NCBI GenBank assembly: GCA_937996655.1
Contig: CALKUK010000014.1
Location: 186,001 to 250,000 of the forward strand
DNA from: an uncultured Sphingomonadaceae bacterium
Lineage (GTDB): Bacteria > Pseudomonadota > Alphaproteobacteria > Sphingomonadales > Sphingomonadaceae
DNA length: 64,000 bases
Reading direction: 5' to 3'
The translations under genes were made by a program, and so were the position numbers. Each line of letters begins with the position of its first letter. Position 1 is the first letter of the stretch. Below, in pieces: positions 1-7,737 of the stretch. The notes under the pieces are model-generated. The model had not been told where the DNA came from, made no database searches, and was given only the letters and a program-made list of their open reading frames with translations.

Positions 1-18
1 GGGATGTGTCCACGCGGC

Positions 19-876
19 TTAGGCGATAGGGCTGCCCATCGCCTGCCGCACCATCCATCTGGCTCTCACAATCCGCTGACGGAACAGTGTCGCCATACCC
101 CGCGCCCTCTCGCCCGCACCGCTGAGTTTGGGGTTGGTCCAGACCTTCAAACTATGCGGAATAGCGGAGAGGGAGACGGCGATTGATCGAACCGCCCAGC
201 TCACCCGACCGCCGCCGTCCGCCAGATGCAGCGCAAAGCTCTCCTCGGTCAGCCGCAGCCATTTCTTGCGCAGCGCGGGCCAGTCGCTGCGGGTGGGGTG
301 GGAAACGGCCATGGCGTCGACATAGACGAGGGTGAACCCGGCGCGGACGGCGCGTTGGCACCAGTCCTTATCTTCGGACAGACCAACGCGAAAATCGCCG
401 ACAGCCTCAAACACACGCCGCCTGGTGGCGAGGTTGGCGGTGACGGCAAAGCCCTGTTTTTCGATATAGTCCTTCTGCCGGAAGGCGAAGACCGTCTCAA
501 ACGCCTGCGCGCCGGTGCGCGGTCCGGTTCCTTCGTCAAAGGTATCGACGCGGCCCGAGACGACATCGCCCTGAGGAAGAGCGGCTAGCGACTGGGTGAC
601 CCAATCGGGTGCGGGTACGCAATCGGCATCGATGAAGAGCAATGTGTCTGACGTTGTTTCCCGCACGCCACGGTTGCGGGCGGCAGCCGCACCCTTTTCC
701 GGCTCGGTTACAAAGCGCGCCCAAGGGTAGGCGGCCTTCATCTCGGTAAAATCCAGACCGCTGTCATTATCGACGACGATGACGTCGAGCCCCTGCACCT
801 GCGGGGCAAGGCCGGTGAGGCAGCGGTCCAGCCGCTCCATATCGCGGAAATGCGGGATGATGATGCTGGCCGTCAT
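19..876 (-). CDS. Family 2 glycosyltransferase
   Basis: This 285-residue protein has the GT-A layout of family 2 glycosyltransferases, which move a sugar from a nucleotide-sugar onto an acceptor, usually for surface polysaccharide. The N-terminus (IIIPHF) leads to VDNDS at residues 36-40, and FIDADC carries the metal-binding DxD at 83-85. An ED pair follows near residue 168 in SEDKDW, the usual place of the catalytic base. No membrane segment is obvious, so it is probably a cytoplasmic or peripheral enzyme. Its ATG overlaps the stop of the acyltransferase gene upstream by four bases (ATGA), so the two are likely co-translated and act on the same glycan. Donor and acceptor cannot be read from the sequence. 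Confidence 0.88.
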   Translation of the reverse strand: MTASIIIPHFRDMERLDRCLTGLAPQVQGLDVIVVDNDSGLDFTEMKAAYPWARFVTEPEKGAAAARNRGVRETTSDTLLFIDADCVPAPDWVTQSLAALPQGDVVSGRVDTFDEGTGPRTGAQAFETVFAFRQKDYIEKQGFAVTANLATRRRVFEAVGDFRVGLSEDKDWCQRAVRAGFTLVYVDAMAVSHPTRSDWPALRKKWLRLTEESFALHLADGGGRVSWAVRSIAVSLSAIPHSLKVWTNPKLSGAGERARGMATLFRQRIVRARWMVRQAMGSPIA

Positions 877-1451
877 GCCGGAAGAGCGGACGGCTCGAAC
901 ACCTCAGTCCGGCTGCCGACAATTTTCGCCGGAGACCCAACGGCGAGCGCAAAGGCGGGGATGTCTCCCTTTACCACGCTGCCCGCGCCGATGACGGCAC
1001 CGTCGCCAATCCGCGTGCCGGGCAGGATGACGGCGCGCACGCCAATCCACACATCGCGCCCGATGATGATGTCTGCCTCATCCATCAACTGCTTGGTGAC
1101 GGGCGTCCCGTCATTGTAGCGATAGGTTGCTGCTGTCACCATCACCTCGGGGCCGAAGAGGACGTCATCGCCAATGATGATCCGCCCGGTCGATGGCCCC
1201 GCCCAGATGTGGCAGCGGGAACCGATGCGGACGCGGTCCCCGATGGTGATGCGATCGGGGTCGGCAAAAACGGCGTCGGGGCTGATCGCCAGATTGCGCC
1301 CTTTGGTGACGCGGCGCAGCGGCTGGACGTGCGCATAATTCCAGTAATTCAGCATCTTGATGCCGTGCAGATAGATGCGCGGATCAAGAAAGGAGGCGAT
1401 CAGCCGCACCGCCTTTTGCACTTTGGAAAGCTGGTTCTTGCGGACCGCCAC
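873..1451 (-). CDS. Hexapeptide-repeat acyltransferase (WbbJ/maltose O-acetyltransferase type)
   Basis: This 192-residue protein consists mostly of imperfect hexapeptide turns (for example IGDRVRIG, IIGDDVLFG, IIGRDVWIG, IGDGAVIGAGS). These form the left-handed beta-helix of trimeric acetyltransferases that use acetyl-CoA. The family O-acetylates sugars of capsule, exopolysaccharide or lipopolysaccharide, and the coupling to a downstream glycosyltransferase points the same way. The start is GTG; AAAGGAG lies about eight bases upstream and supports it. The first 60 residues are basic and helical and lack the repeat, as is usual for this subgroup. The exact acceptor is unknown. Confidence 0.85.
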   Translation of the reverse strand: MAVRKNQLSKVQKAVRLIASFLDPRIYLHGIKMLNYWNYAHVQPLRRVTKGRNLAISPDAVFADPDRITIGDRVRIGSRCHIWAGPSTGRIIIGDDVLFGPEVMVTAATYRYNDGTPVTKQLMDEADIIIGRDVWIGVRAVILPGTRIGDGAVIGAGSVVKGDIPAFALAVGSPAKIVGSRTEVFEPSALPA

Positions 1452-1508
1452 GCGACCGGCTCCTTTCAGATCAACTGGGGATCAGAAAGACCATCGGCTG
1501 CGTGCGGC

Positions 1509-2231
1509 TCAAGTTAATTCGCTGTCATCATCCTTGGAATTGTCCGCGGCGCCATCCTCCGTATCCGGTGCAGCGCGGCCCTTAAAGCCTGAGGCGATGA
1601 CATACCATTCCGACGAGTCCTTGCGGCTGGCCGGGGGCTTGGCGTGCTTCACGTTGGTGAAGTTGCGTTTGAGTTCGGCGACCAGATCATTGTCGGCACC
1701 GCCTGCCAGAACCTTGGCGACGAACACGCCGCCGGGGCGCAAAATCTCGCAGGCGAAATACATGCCGGCTTCCACAAGGCCCATGGTGCGCAGATGGTCC
1801 GTCTGCGGATGGCCCACCGTATTGGCAGCCATATCGGACAGGACGATATCGGCAGGCCCGCCCAGCGCGTCGGTCAACCAGGCAGGGGCGGCATCATCCA
1901 TGAAATCCATCTGTGCGATGATGACGTCGTCAATCGGGTCCACCGGCAACAGATCGATGCCCACGATATGCGCCTTGGGGCAGGTGCGGCGGACAACCTG
2001 CGTCCAACCGCCCGGTGCGATGCCCAGATCGACGACGCGCTTGGCGCCTTTGAGGAAACCGAAGCGGTCATTGAGTTCAATGAGTTTATAGGCCGCCCGG
2101 CTACGATAGCCTTCGGCCTTCGCCTTTTTCACATAAGGGTCGTTCAACTGGCGTTCGAGCCAGCGGGTGGACCCGACCTTGCGCCCCTTGGCGGTCTTGA
2201 CGCGCGTCTTGCCGCCGGAACTCGTGCTCAT
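1509..2231 (-). CDS. rlmE: 23S rRNA (uridine-2552-2'-O)-methyltransferase RlmE (FtsJ/RrmJ)
   Basis: RlmE methylates the ribose of U2552 in the A-loop of 23S rRNA, a late step in 50S assembly, using S-adenosylmethionine. The protein is 240 residues, normal for alphaproteobacteria, which carry a basic N-terminal extension. The catalytic K-D-K-E tetrad is recognisable as K49 (RAAYKL), D133 (VLSDMA), K173 (VAKVLAGG) and E208 (SSEWY). The SAM-binding loop is VDLGIAPGGW at about 67-76. The acidic C-terminal tail (rich in D and E) is not part of the fold. The ATG overlaps the stop of the upstream ppx-like gene by four bases, so the two are probably co-translated. Confidence 0.95.
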   Translation of the reverse strand: MSTSSGGKTRVKTAKGRKVGSTRWLERQLNDPYVKKAKAEGYRSRAAYKLIELNDRFGFLKGAKRVVDLGIAPGGWTQVVRRTCPKAHIVGIDLLPVDPIDDVIIAQMDFMDDAAPAWLTDALGGPADIVLSDMAANTVGHPQTDHLRTMGLVEAGMYFACEILRPGGVFVAKVLAGGADNDLVAELKRNFTNVKHAKPPASRKDSSEWYVIASGFKGRAAPDTEDGAADNSKDDDSELT

Positions 2232-3298
2232 CTTCTTTCCCCTGCGGTCATCAATTGCCGCAAAATGCCTTCGCGGATGCCCCGGTCTGCCACGCCCACC
2301 ATGGGCGCGGGCCAGGCATCGAAAATTGTTTCAAGGATCGCGCAGCCCGCCACGACCAGATCGGCGCGCTCCGGCCCGATGCAGGGCAGCTTGGCCCGCT
2401 CCGTCACCGATTGCCTTGCCAGTTGGTCGCAAATGTCCCGCATGGCAGGCACCTCCACGCGCAGTCCGTCGATCAGCTTACGCTCATAATGGGTCAGGCC
2501 AAGGAACACGCTGGCGAGGGTCGTGACCGTACCGCTCGTGCCCAGCAGGCGGGGGGCGTCCGACGCCGCACCGGCAAGCCGCTCTGTAAAAGGCGCCATC
2601 GTATCGCGGACCTTGGCGCGCATCGTCGCATAGGCGGCCGCCCGCGCCGTTGGATCATGGCTGTCATGGGGCACGCTTTCACTCAGCGACACAACCCCCC
2701 AGGGCAGGCTGCACCAGTCCAATGTGCGGGGGTGTGGCCCGCTGGTATCGACAAGCACAAGCTCAGTCGATCCACCGCCAATATCAAAGATGAGCGCGGC
2801 GCCCTCGCCGTCTTCCAGCAGGATGTGGCAGCCCAGCACCGCCAGACGCGCCTCTTCCTGCGGGGCGATGATGTCGAGCTTGATGCCCGTTTCGCGGTAG
2901 ACGCGGTCGACAAAGGCCTGCCCGTTGGTCGCCCGCCTGCACGCTTCGGTCGCGACGGAGCGCGCCATGAAGACATTGCGTTTGACGAGCTTGTCCGCGC
3001 AGACGGAGAGGGCAGAGAGCGCCCGGTCCATCGCGGCTTGGCTGATCGCCCCATTGGCCGCCAGCCCCTCACCCAGCCGCACGATTCGCGAAAAGGCATC
3101 GACGACGGTGAAACGGGTGCCTTCAGGCCGGGCGATCAGCAGGCGGCAATTATTGGTGCCAAGGTCAAGCGCGGCATAGTTGCGGCGCGGCGGCGCGCGG
3201 TCACGCGGCGCAGTCTTCACCGCTTTGGAATTGGCCGCCTTGCCCGTCCCCACATGTTCCCGACGGGGTGGCGACATCTGGGTGGGCTGGTCCACCAT
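2228..3298 (-). CDS. Ppx/GppA family exopolyphosphatase / pppGpp phosphatase
   Basis: Members of this ASKHA-fold family remove terminal phosphates from polyphosphate (Ppx) or convert pppGpp to ppGpp (GppA). Phosphate-binding loop 1 is visible as ALDLGTNNCRLL and the second loop as FDIGGGSTELVLV. At about 356 residues it has only the two-lobed catalytic core and lacks the C-terminal HD-like domain of E. coli Ppx/GppA, as in many alphaproteobacteria. The frame is open upstream to a TTG; the ATG nine bases further in was chosen, and another ATG follows seven codons later, so the start is uncertain. It overlaps rlmE by four bases. Substrate preference cannot be decided from sequence. Confidence 0.88.
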   Translation of the reverse strand: MVDQPTQMSPPRREHVGTGKAANSKAVKTAPRDRAPPRRNYAALDLGTNNCRLLIARPEGTRFTVVDAFSRIVRLGEGLAANGAISQAAMDRALSALSVCADKLVKRNVFMARSVATEACRRATNGQAFVDRVYRETGIKLDIIAPQEEARLAVLGCHILLEDGEGAALIFDIGGGSTELVLVDTSGPHPRTLDWCSLPWGVVSLSESVPHDSHDPTARAAAYATMRAKVRDTMAPFTERLAGAASDAPRLLGTSGTVTTLASVFLGLTHYERKLIDGLRVEVPAMRDICDQLARQSVTERAKLPCIGPERADLVVAGCAILETIFDAWPAPMVGVADRGIREGILRQLMTAGERR

Positions 3299-3410
3299 CG
3301 GCCGCAAACTCTTTTATACTTCCGTCCGGGAAATTCCCGGCGGTACTTAGGGTCAAGCCTAAGGGCAGACGGCCTTTGCCGCAAGCTTTGCGGCCCAAGT
3401 CTCTCAGCCG

Positions 3411-3439
3411 TTGACAGAATCAGGGCAAATTCCTATCTG
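3411..3439 (+). promoter_or_regulatory. Promoter of tRNA-Gln
   Basis: A perfect -35 box TTGACA (3411-3416) is followed by a 17-base spacer and a -10 box TATCTG (3434-3439). The predicted start is about eight bases upstream of the mature tRNA 5' end. This is a housekeeping sigma-type promoter and explains transcription of the isolated tRNA gene. Confidence 0.75.
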
Positions 3440-3453
3440 CCCGCCCTCATTGA

Positions 3454-3527
3454 TGCCCCGTCGTCTAACGGTAAGACTACGGACTCTGACTCCGTCTATT
3501 GAGGTTCGAATCCTCACGGGGCATCCA
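3454..3527 (+). tRNA. tRNA-Gln (anticodon CTG)
   Basis: A full cloverleaf can be drawn. The acceptor arms TGCCCCG and CGGGGCA pair perfectly. The anticodon stem ACGGA/TCCGT encloses the loop CTCTGAC with anticodon CTG, which reads CAG glutamine codons. The T-arm is GAGG-TTCGAAT-CCTC. The first base pair is T-A, a known identity feature of tRNA-Gln. The CCA end is encoded (3525-3527). The gene stands alone with its own promoter between two protein genes on the other strand. Confidence 0.95.
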
Positions 3528-3591
3528 ATTTCCAGCAGATAACCCGAAAAACTGAGGCCGGACGCGCAAGACGCCCGACCCCTAAGGTGTT

Positions 3592-3987
3592 TTATGCGCC
3601 TTTTTTGGACAGCCCGGCGCGCAGCCACAGCAGCAGGCCGATTGTCACGGCCTCAACCAGAATGGGCTGGATCGCAACATCGCCGCCGCCGTCCATGATC
3701 AGCCCGACAAATCGGCCGGTAATCGCCATGCCGGCAAAGACCAGAACCGCATTGATCCAGGGGATGCTGCCCCGGATGACGGCGATCAGCATGCAAATGC
3801 CCATGCCGCCAAAGAGGCCAGCAATATCGGCGCGGACAGTGGCCCGACCGACAAGACCGCCACCAAGATCGGTGGTGGAGATGCCCAGTGCCGGAATGAC
3901 CTGCTCCATGCCGAGCCACAGGCCAAGCGCGAGAACAAGGCTGGCGAGTGCCGCGATACCGACGAGAATGCGTGGAATGATGACCAT
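3592..3987 (-). CDS. Small four-helix membrane protein (DUF4345-like)
   Basis: This protein of about 131 residues has four hydrophobic segments, near residues 5-27, 45-70, 74-95 and 105-125, separated by short loops. The pattern and the motif GRATVRADIAGLFGG resemble the DUF4345 family of small inner-membrane proteins, which have no assigned function. The frame extends 17 codons upstream, but the ATG at 3987 follows an excellent ribosome site (AAGAGGAGGGG), which decides the start. It is a single gene, transcribed towards the tRNA. Nothing in the context indicates a role. Confidence 0.7.
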   Translation of the reverse strand: MVIIPRILVGIAALASLVLALGLWLGMEQVIPALGISTTDLGGGLVGRATVRADIAGLFGGMGICMLIAVIRGSIPWINAVLVFAGMAITGRFVGLIMDGGGDVAIQPILVEAVTIGLLLWLRAGLSKKGA

Positions 3988-4119
3988 GTTAAGACCCCTC
4001 CTCTTCTTGTGATCATGAAAGGGTCTGCCACAGGTCAACCGATTGTCAAACGCTTGGCAATTTCCTGCGTGTCCCTTTGCGGTGGAAAGCGCGACGGGAA
4101 TCGCCTAAACTGGTCGCTT

Positions 4120-4653
4120 ATGACACGCCGGCAGACACGCAGATTGGATTGGGGCTTCCCCCGCTGGCGCGGCTATGGCGCGGAAAGTGAAGCTGTGAAG
4201 GTGCGCCTGTGCGACCGTCATGGCTGTGACCTGCCGGGGGATCGGCCGGCGCCAAAGTCTCCCAATAGCCCCGAACGCTGGTGGTTTTGTGAGACGCATG
4301 CGGGCGAATATAACAAGAATTGGGATTATTTTGCCGGGCTGACCGCCGAAGAGGCTGCCGAGCGGGAGGCCAATGAACGGCGCGATGCCTCTGGCTATCA
4401 GGACCCCAAACATTATGGCTGGGCAGGGCCCGGCGACGGCTCTCGCAGCCGGGATGAGCTGCGCGCGCTTGATGCGTTGGGGCTGGAGGTCGATGCCGAG
4501 TTTGACGCGGTCCGCGTGGCCTGGCGTAAGCTCGCCAAGGAAAATCATCCCGATGTGAAACCCGGCGACGCCGAGGCTGCCGAACGTTTCCGCCAGATTC
4601 AAGCCGCATATGACGTGCTGCGCGCTGCTGAGGAGCGCCGTTTGGCGCTCTGA
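4120..4653 (+). CDS. J-domain protein with N-terminal Cys/His module
   Basis: The C-terminal third (about residues 118-172) of this 177-residue protein is a J domain with an intact HPD tripeptide at 143-145 (ENHPDVKP), so it should stimulate a DnaK-type ATPase. The J domain is terminal, unlike DnaJ, and there is no G/F region or DnaJ zinc centre. Upstream lies a compact module with C31, H34, C36, C57 and H60 around conserved aromatic residues (ERWWF), which looks able to bind a metal. The frame extends further upstream, but the ATG giving MTRRQTRR fits best. The protein is soluble with no signal peptide. The client is unknown. Its stop abuts the stop of the convergent gene with no gap. Confidence 0.85.
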   Translation: MTRRQTRRLDWGFPRWRGYGAESEAVKVRLCDRHGCDLPGDRPAPKSPNSPERWWFCETHAGEYNKNWDYFAGLTAEEAAEREANERRDASGYQDPKHYGWAGPGDGSRSRDELRALDALGLEVDAEFDAVRVAWRKLAKENHPDVKPGDAEAAERFRQIQAAYDVLRAAEERRLAL

Positions 4654-5037
4654 CTATTCCTCCAGGCTGTCGGGCACAGGGTCCTTGCCAGAGATTTCGC
4701 GGGCCAACCGCTCACAGAGTTGAAAATCGCTCAGCCCCGAAATTTCAAGGACGCCGCCTGCAATCGGCTCCCGCACGATAGGGGTGGAAAGGGCCTTGCC
4801 GTTGAGTGTGACGGGCAGAGGCTTGCCGGTCATGGACAGGGTGAGCTGATGCAGGCGGGCGGCTGCCTCATCTGCAAATGTTATCATCAGCACCGGCATG
4901 CCATCCACCGAGGGCAAAGCGCGGGCATCGAGTATCTCGGCTTCGGCAAAGCGTTCCGGCCCAATGCGGAAATCACGCGCCGCAACCGCAGGCGCAGCGA
5001 TCAGAAGCGCTGCGAGAAACATCAACATTGTGCGCAT
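4654..5037 (-). CDS. Exported protein resembling the SecD P1 head subdomain
   Basis: The protein of about 127 residues starts with a clear signal peptide (MRTMLMFLAALLIAAPAVA). The mature part contains PVLMITFADEAAARLHQLT, then GKPLPVTLNGKALSTPIV and GGVLEISG. This series matches the periplasmic P1 head (SecDGG-type) region of SecD, where it helps pull exported proteins across the membrane. Here it stands alone without any of the SecD membrane helices, and its function is unknown. Longer starts upstream are possible, but the chosen ATG places the signal peptide at the N-terminus. It lies directly downstream of sufE, 53 bases after that stop. Confidence 0.65.
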   Translation of the reverse strand: MRTMLMFLAALLIAAPAVAARDFRIGPERFAEAEILDARALPSVDGMPVLMITFADEAAARLHQLTLSMTGKPLPVTLNGKALSTPIVREPIAGGVLEISGLSDFQLCERLAREISGKDPVPDSLEE

Positions 5038-5090
5038 ATGCAAGGTCCGTGAGATGAGGCGCTGCATCGTCCGCCCGGAGGCAGGCCCTG

Positions 5091-5498
5091 TCAACCGGCG
5101 TAACGTGCGGCCGTTTCGCGGATCAGCGCGATCATGTTGGGGATGCCCTGCGTCCGGTTGGAGGACAGCTGGTTCTTGAGATCAAACGGGGCCAGCGCGC
5201 CTTCAATGTCGGTTGCGAGAATAGCTGCCGCGGACGCATCCTGCACCGTCTTCAGCACCAGCGCGATGATGCCTTTGGTGATGGCGGCATTGCTGTCGGC
5301 CAGAAAATGCAGGTGGTCGCCCTCTTGCGCAGCCGGATAGACCCAGACGCTGGCGGAACAGCCGCGCACAAGGGTGGCATCGGTTTTCAGCGCATCGGGC
5401 ATCGGTTCCAGGGCGCGGCCAAGATCGATCAAAAGGCGATAGCGATCGTCGCCGTCGAGGAATTCATATTCCTCCTGAATGTCGGAAAGGCTGGTCAT
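5091..5498 (-). CDS. sufE: SufE family sulfur acceptor for Fe-S cluster assembly
   Basis: SufE accepts persulfide sulfur from the cysteine desulfurase SufS and passes it to the SufBCD scaffold. This 135-residue protein has the expected length, and its acceptor cysteine is C47 in the motif VRGCSASVWV. The N-terminus (SLSDIQEEYEFL) matches the family. There is no sufSBCD cluster in the window, so this is either the housekeeping SufE encoded apart from the suf operon or a second copy. It starts eight bases after the stop of the CNNM gene and is likely transcribed with it. Confidence 0.92.
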   Translation of the reverse strand: MTSLSDIQEEYEFLDGDDRYRLLIDLGRALEPMPDALKTDATLVRGCSASVWVYPAAQEGDHLHFLADSNAAITKGIIALVLKTVQDASAAAILATDIEGALAPFDLKNQLSSNRTQGIPNMIALIRETAARYAG

Positions 5499-5506
5499 GA
5501 TGTTCT

Positions 5507-6829
5507 CTAGTGCGCGGTTTCGACGAGGATCTTGTCGATCTTGCGACCGTCCATATCGATGATTTCAAAACGATAGCCTTGGTCGATGAAGGAGTCGCCT
5601 GTGGCCGGGATGCGCTTCATCCGGTCCAGCACGAAACCGGCGACCGTGGCATAGTCGCGGTCGTCTTCCAGACTGATGCCGATGCGTTCGGACAGGCCAT
5701 CGGCGGTTGCCCAGCCAGAGACGAGCAGGCTGCCGTCTTCGCGTTCGAAGATGGCGGGCTCTTCCCCGTCGTCCTGATCGGACGCAAAGTCTCCAGCGAT
5801 TGCGGACAGCAGATCTGCAGGGGTCACGATCCCTTCAAAATGCCCATATTCATCATGGACAAGCGCAACGGGGACATCGGCATCGCGCAGCACTTCCAGC
5901 GCGTCCATCGCGTCGACCTGATCAGGGATGATCGGCGCGCGCTTCATGAGCGCTTTGAGGTCAAGCTTCTTGCCGGTCAGTTCCGCCGCCAGAAGGTCGC
6001 GGGCGGAGACGACGCCGACAATTTCATCGACGGAACCGCGCGCGACGAGCAGGCGGCTGTGCGGGGAGGCGAGGACGGCCTGATGGATAGCCTTGGCGTC
6101 CGCTTTCTCGTCCAGCCAGTCAATCTCGGTGCGCGGCGTCATCACTTCGCGCACGGGCCGGTCGGCGAGGCGGACGACGCCCGATATGATGGCGCGTTCG
6201 CTTTCCTCAATCACGCCGGATTTGGAGGCTTCGGCGACAATGAGATGTAGTTCCTCCGCCGTCACATGGTTTTCCGATTCGCGGTTCATGCCGAGGATGC
6301 GAAAGATGAGGGCGCTTGTGCGGTCGAGCAGCCAGACCAAGGGTGCTGTCACGCGCGACAGGATGACCATCGGCATCGCCATGGCGACGGCAATCGGCTC
6401 CGGCGCGCGCAGGGCAAATTGCTTGGGCACCAATTCCCCCACGATCAACGAGGCAAAGGTGGTGAGGCCGATGACGAGAACGAAGGAGGCGGTTTCGGTA
6501 TATTGCGCCGGGAGGCCCAGCAGCAGCAGGCGTTCGGCCACCGGCCCGCCCAGGCTCGCGCCGGAATAGGCACCGGCCATGATGCCGATGAGTGTGATGC
6601 CGATCTGCACGGTCGATAGGAACCGGCCAGGGTTGGCCGCTAATTCCAGCGCGGTCTTGGCACCACGCAGTTGGCTTTTCTTCGTGATTGATTCCAGCCG
6701 CGCCCGGCGGGCGGAGACGATCGCCAGTTCCGACATGGCGAACACGCCATTGAGCGCGATCAGCGCAAGGATGATCGCGACATCACCCCAAGGGAAAGGG
6801 GTCAGGGGGATGGGAAGGGCTGTGGCCAT
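5507..6829 (-). CDS. CNNM/CBS-domain membrane protein (HlyC/CorC family)
   Basis: This 440-residue protein has the three-part structure of the family. An N-terminal DUF21 membrane domain with about four hydrophobic segments fills the first 200 residues. A pair of CBS domains follows (about 215-340, starting VREVMTPRTEIDWL), and the C-terminus is a CorC_HlyC domain (about 350-435). Relatives act in magnesium or cobalt efflux or tolerance; the older name hemolysin is misleading. The CBS pair suggests control by adenine nucleotides. It is immediately upstream of sufE. Ion specificity cannot be read from the sequence. Confidence 0.9.
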   Translation of the reverse strand: MATALPIPLTPFPWGDVAIILALIALNGVFAMSELAIVSARRARLESITKKSQLRGAKTALELAANPGRFLSTVQIGITLIGIMAGAYSGASLGGPVAERLLLLGLPAQYTETASFVLVIGLTTFASLIVGELVPKQFALRAPEPIAVAMAMPMVILSRVTAPLVWLLDRTSALIFRILGMNRESENHVTAEELHLIVAEASKSGVIEESERAIISGVVRLADRPVREVMTPRTEIDWLDEKADAKAIHQAVLASPHSRLLVARGSVDEIVGVVSARDLLAAELTGKKLDLKALMKRAPIIPDQVDAMDALEVLRDADVPVALVHDEYGHFEGIVTPADLLSAIAGDFASDQDDGEEPAIFEREDGSLLVSGWATADGLSERIGISLEDDRDYATVAGFVLDRMKRIPATGDSFIDQGYRFEIIDMDGRKIDKILVETAH

Positions 6830-6896
6830 TGGTTGGGGCGCTTATGGCAGATTGTGGGCCACGGGCTCAAGTATTCTGCGCAAAGGATCGCCTCGG

Positions 6897-7349
6897 CTAT
6901 CTTTTGGCCGCGAAGAAGGCGCGCAATTGGTCCGATGCCTGCGCTTCACCCAGCCCGGAATAGACCTCTGGCCGGTGGTGGCAGGTGGATTGGGTAAAGA
7001 CGCGCGGTCCATGGTCCACGCCGCCGCCCTTTGGGTCGGGCGCGGCATAATAGACACGGGCGATTCGCGCATGGGCAATTGCCCCGGCGCACATCGGGCA
7101 TGGTTCCAGCGTCACCCACAGGTCACAATCGTCGAGCCGTTCATTGCCAAGATGACGTGCAGCGGCCCTGATGGCCTCCATTTCGGCATGGGCTGTCGGG
7201 TCTTTCGCGGCGCGCATCGCATTGGCGCAAGCCGCGATTTCCACGCCATTGCGGACGATCACGGCGCCCACCGGCACTTCGCCGGCGTTGGCTGCTGCTT
7301 GCGCAAGATCGAGTGCGCGCTGCATGAACGGAGAAAGAGGAATTTCCAT
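6897..7349 (-). CDS. tadA: tRNA adenosine(34) deaminase TadA
   Basis: TadA deaminates adenosine 34 of tRNA-Arg(ACG) to inosine, and is essential in most bacteria. The 150-residue protein has the zinc deaminase signature: H54-A-E56 (PTAHAEMEAI), with E56 as proton shuttle, and P-C84-x2-C87 (EPCPMC) for zinc. Length and spacing match TadA rather than cytidine or guanine deaminases. The gene is divergent from rpmB, with about 100 bases between the two start codons, a space that also holds the rpmB promoter. Confidence 0.93.
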   Translation of the reverse strand: MEIPLSPFMQRALDLAQAAANAGEVPVGAVIVRNGVEIAACANAMRAAKDPTAHAEMEAIRAAARHLGNERLDDCDLWVTLEPCPMCAGAIAHARIARVYYAAPDPKGGGVDHGPRVFTQSTCHHRPEVYSGLGEAQASDQLRAFFAAKR

Positions 7350-7375
7350 CGGCCCGCCTTAAGCCTGCCTTTGGC

Positions 7376-7404
7376 TTGACGAAAGCACCTTCCACGGTTA
7401 GGTG
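7376..7404 (+). promoter_or_regulatory. Predicted rpmB promoter
   Basis: TTGACG (7376-7381) and TAGGTG (7399-7404) are separated by 17 bases, a near-consensus -35 and an acceptable -10. This predicts a leader of about 40 bases before the rpmB start. Assigned by eye only. Confidence 0.5.
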
Positions 7405-7449
7405 CGCAGCCTTTCCGAATTCATTGATTCAATTTCAGGACGAACACAC

Positions 7450-7737
7450 ATGTCGCGCATTTGCGAACTGACCGGCAAGGGTCGCTTGGTGGGTAACAAT
7501 GTTTCCCACGCGAACAACAAGACCAAGCGGACGTTTCTGCCCAACCTGCAGAATGTCACGCTGATCTCTGAATCGCTTGAAAAGAGCGTTCGTCTGCGCG
7601 TTTCAACCAACGGTCTGCGTTCGGTGGAACATGTGGGCGGCCTCGACAACTGGCTGCTCAAGACCTCGGACGAAAAGCTGAGCCTGAAGGCCCGTCGCCT
7701 GAAGCGCGAAGTCGCCAAGAAGGCGGTTGCCGCTTAA
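7450..7737 (+). CDS. rpmB: 50S ribosomal protein L28
   Basis: L28 is a small protein of the large ribosomal subunit. The 95 residues start MSRICELTGKGRLVGNNVSH, the typical alphaproteobacterial N-terminus, and continue with KTKRTFLPNLQ and RLRVSTNGLRS. The four-cysteine zinc ribbon of some L28 proteins is absent; only one cysteine remains, so this is the zinc-independent form. The frame is open upstream, but the family alignment fixes the ATG at 7450. It is transcribed alone. The stop codon overlaps that of the convergent downstream gene. Confidence 0.96.
   Translation: MSRICELTGKGRLVGNNVSHANNKTKRTFLPNLQNVTLISESLEKSVRLRVSTNGLRSVEHVGGLDNWLLKTSDEKLSLKARRLKREVAKKAVAA

Noticed and set aside
2255..3502. 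Long open frame on the plus strand opposite the ppx-like gene (over 400 codons)
   Set aside because: It is antisense to a well-recognised gene, has no family motif and runs through the tRNA. High GC keeps antisense frames open in this genome.
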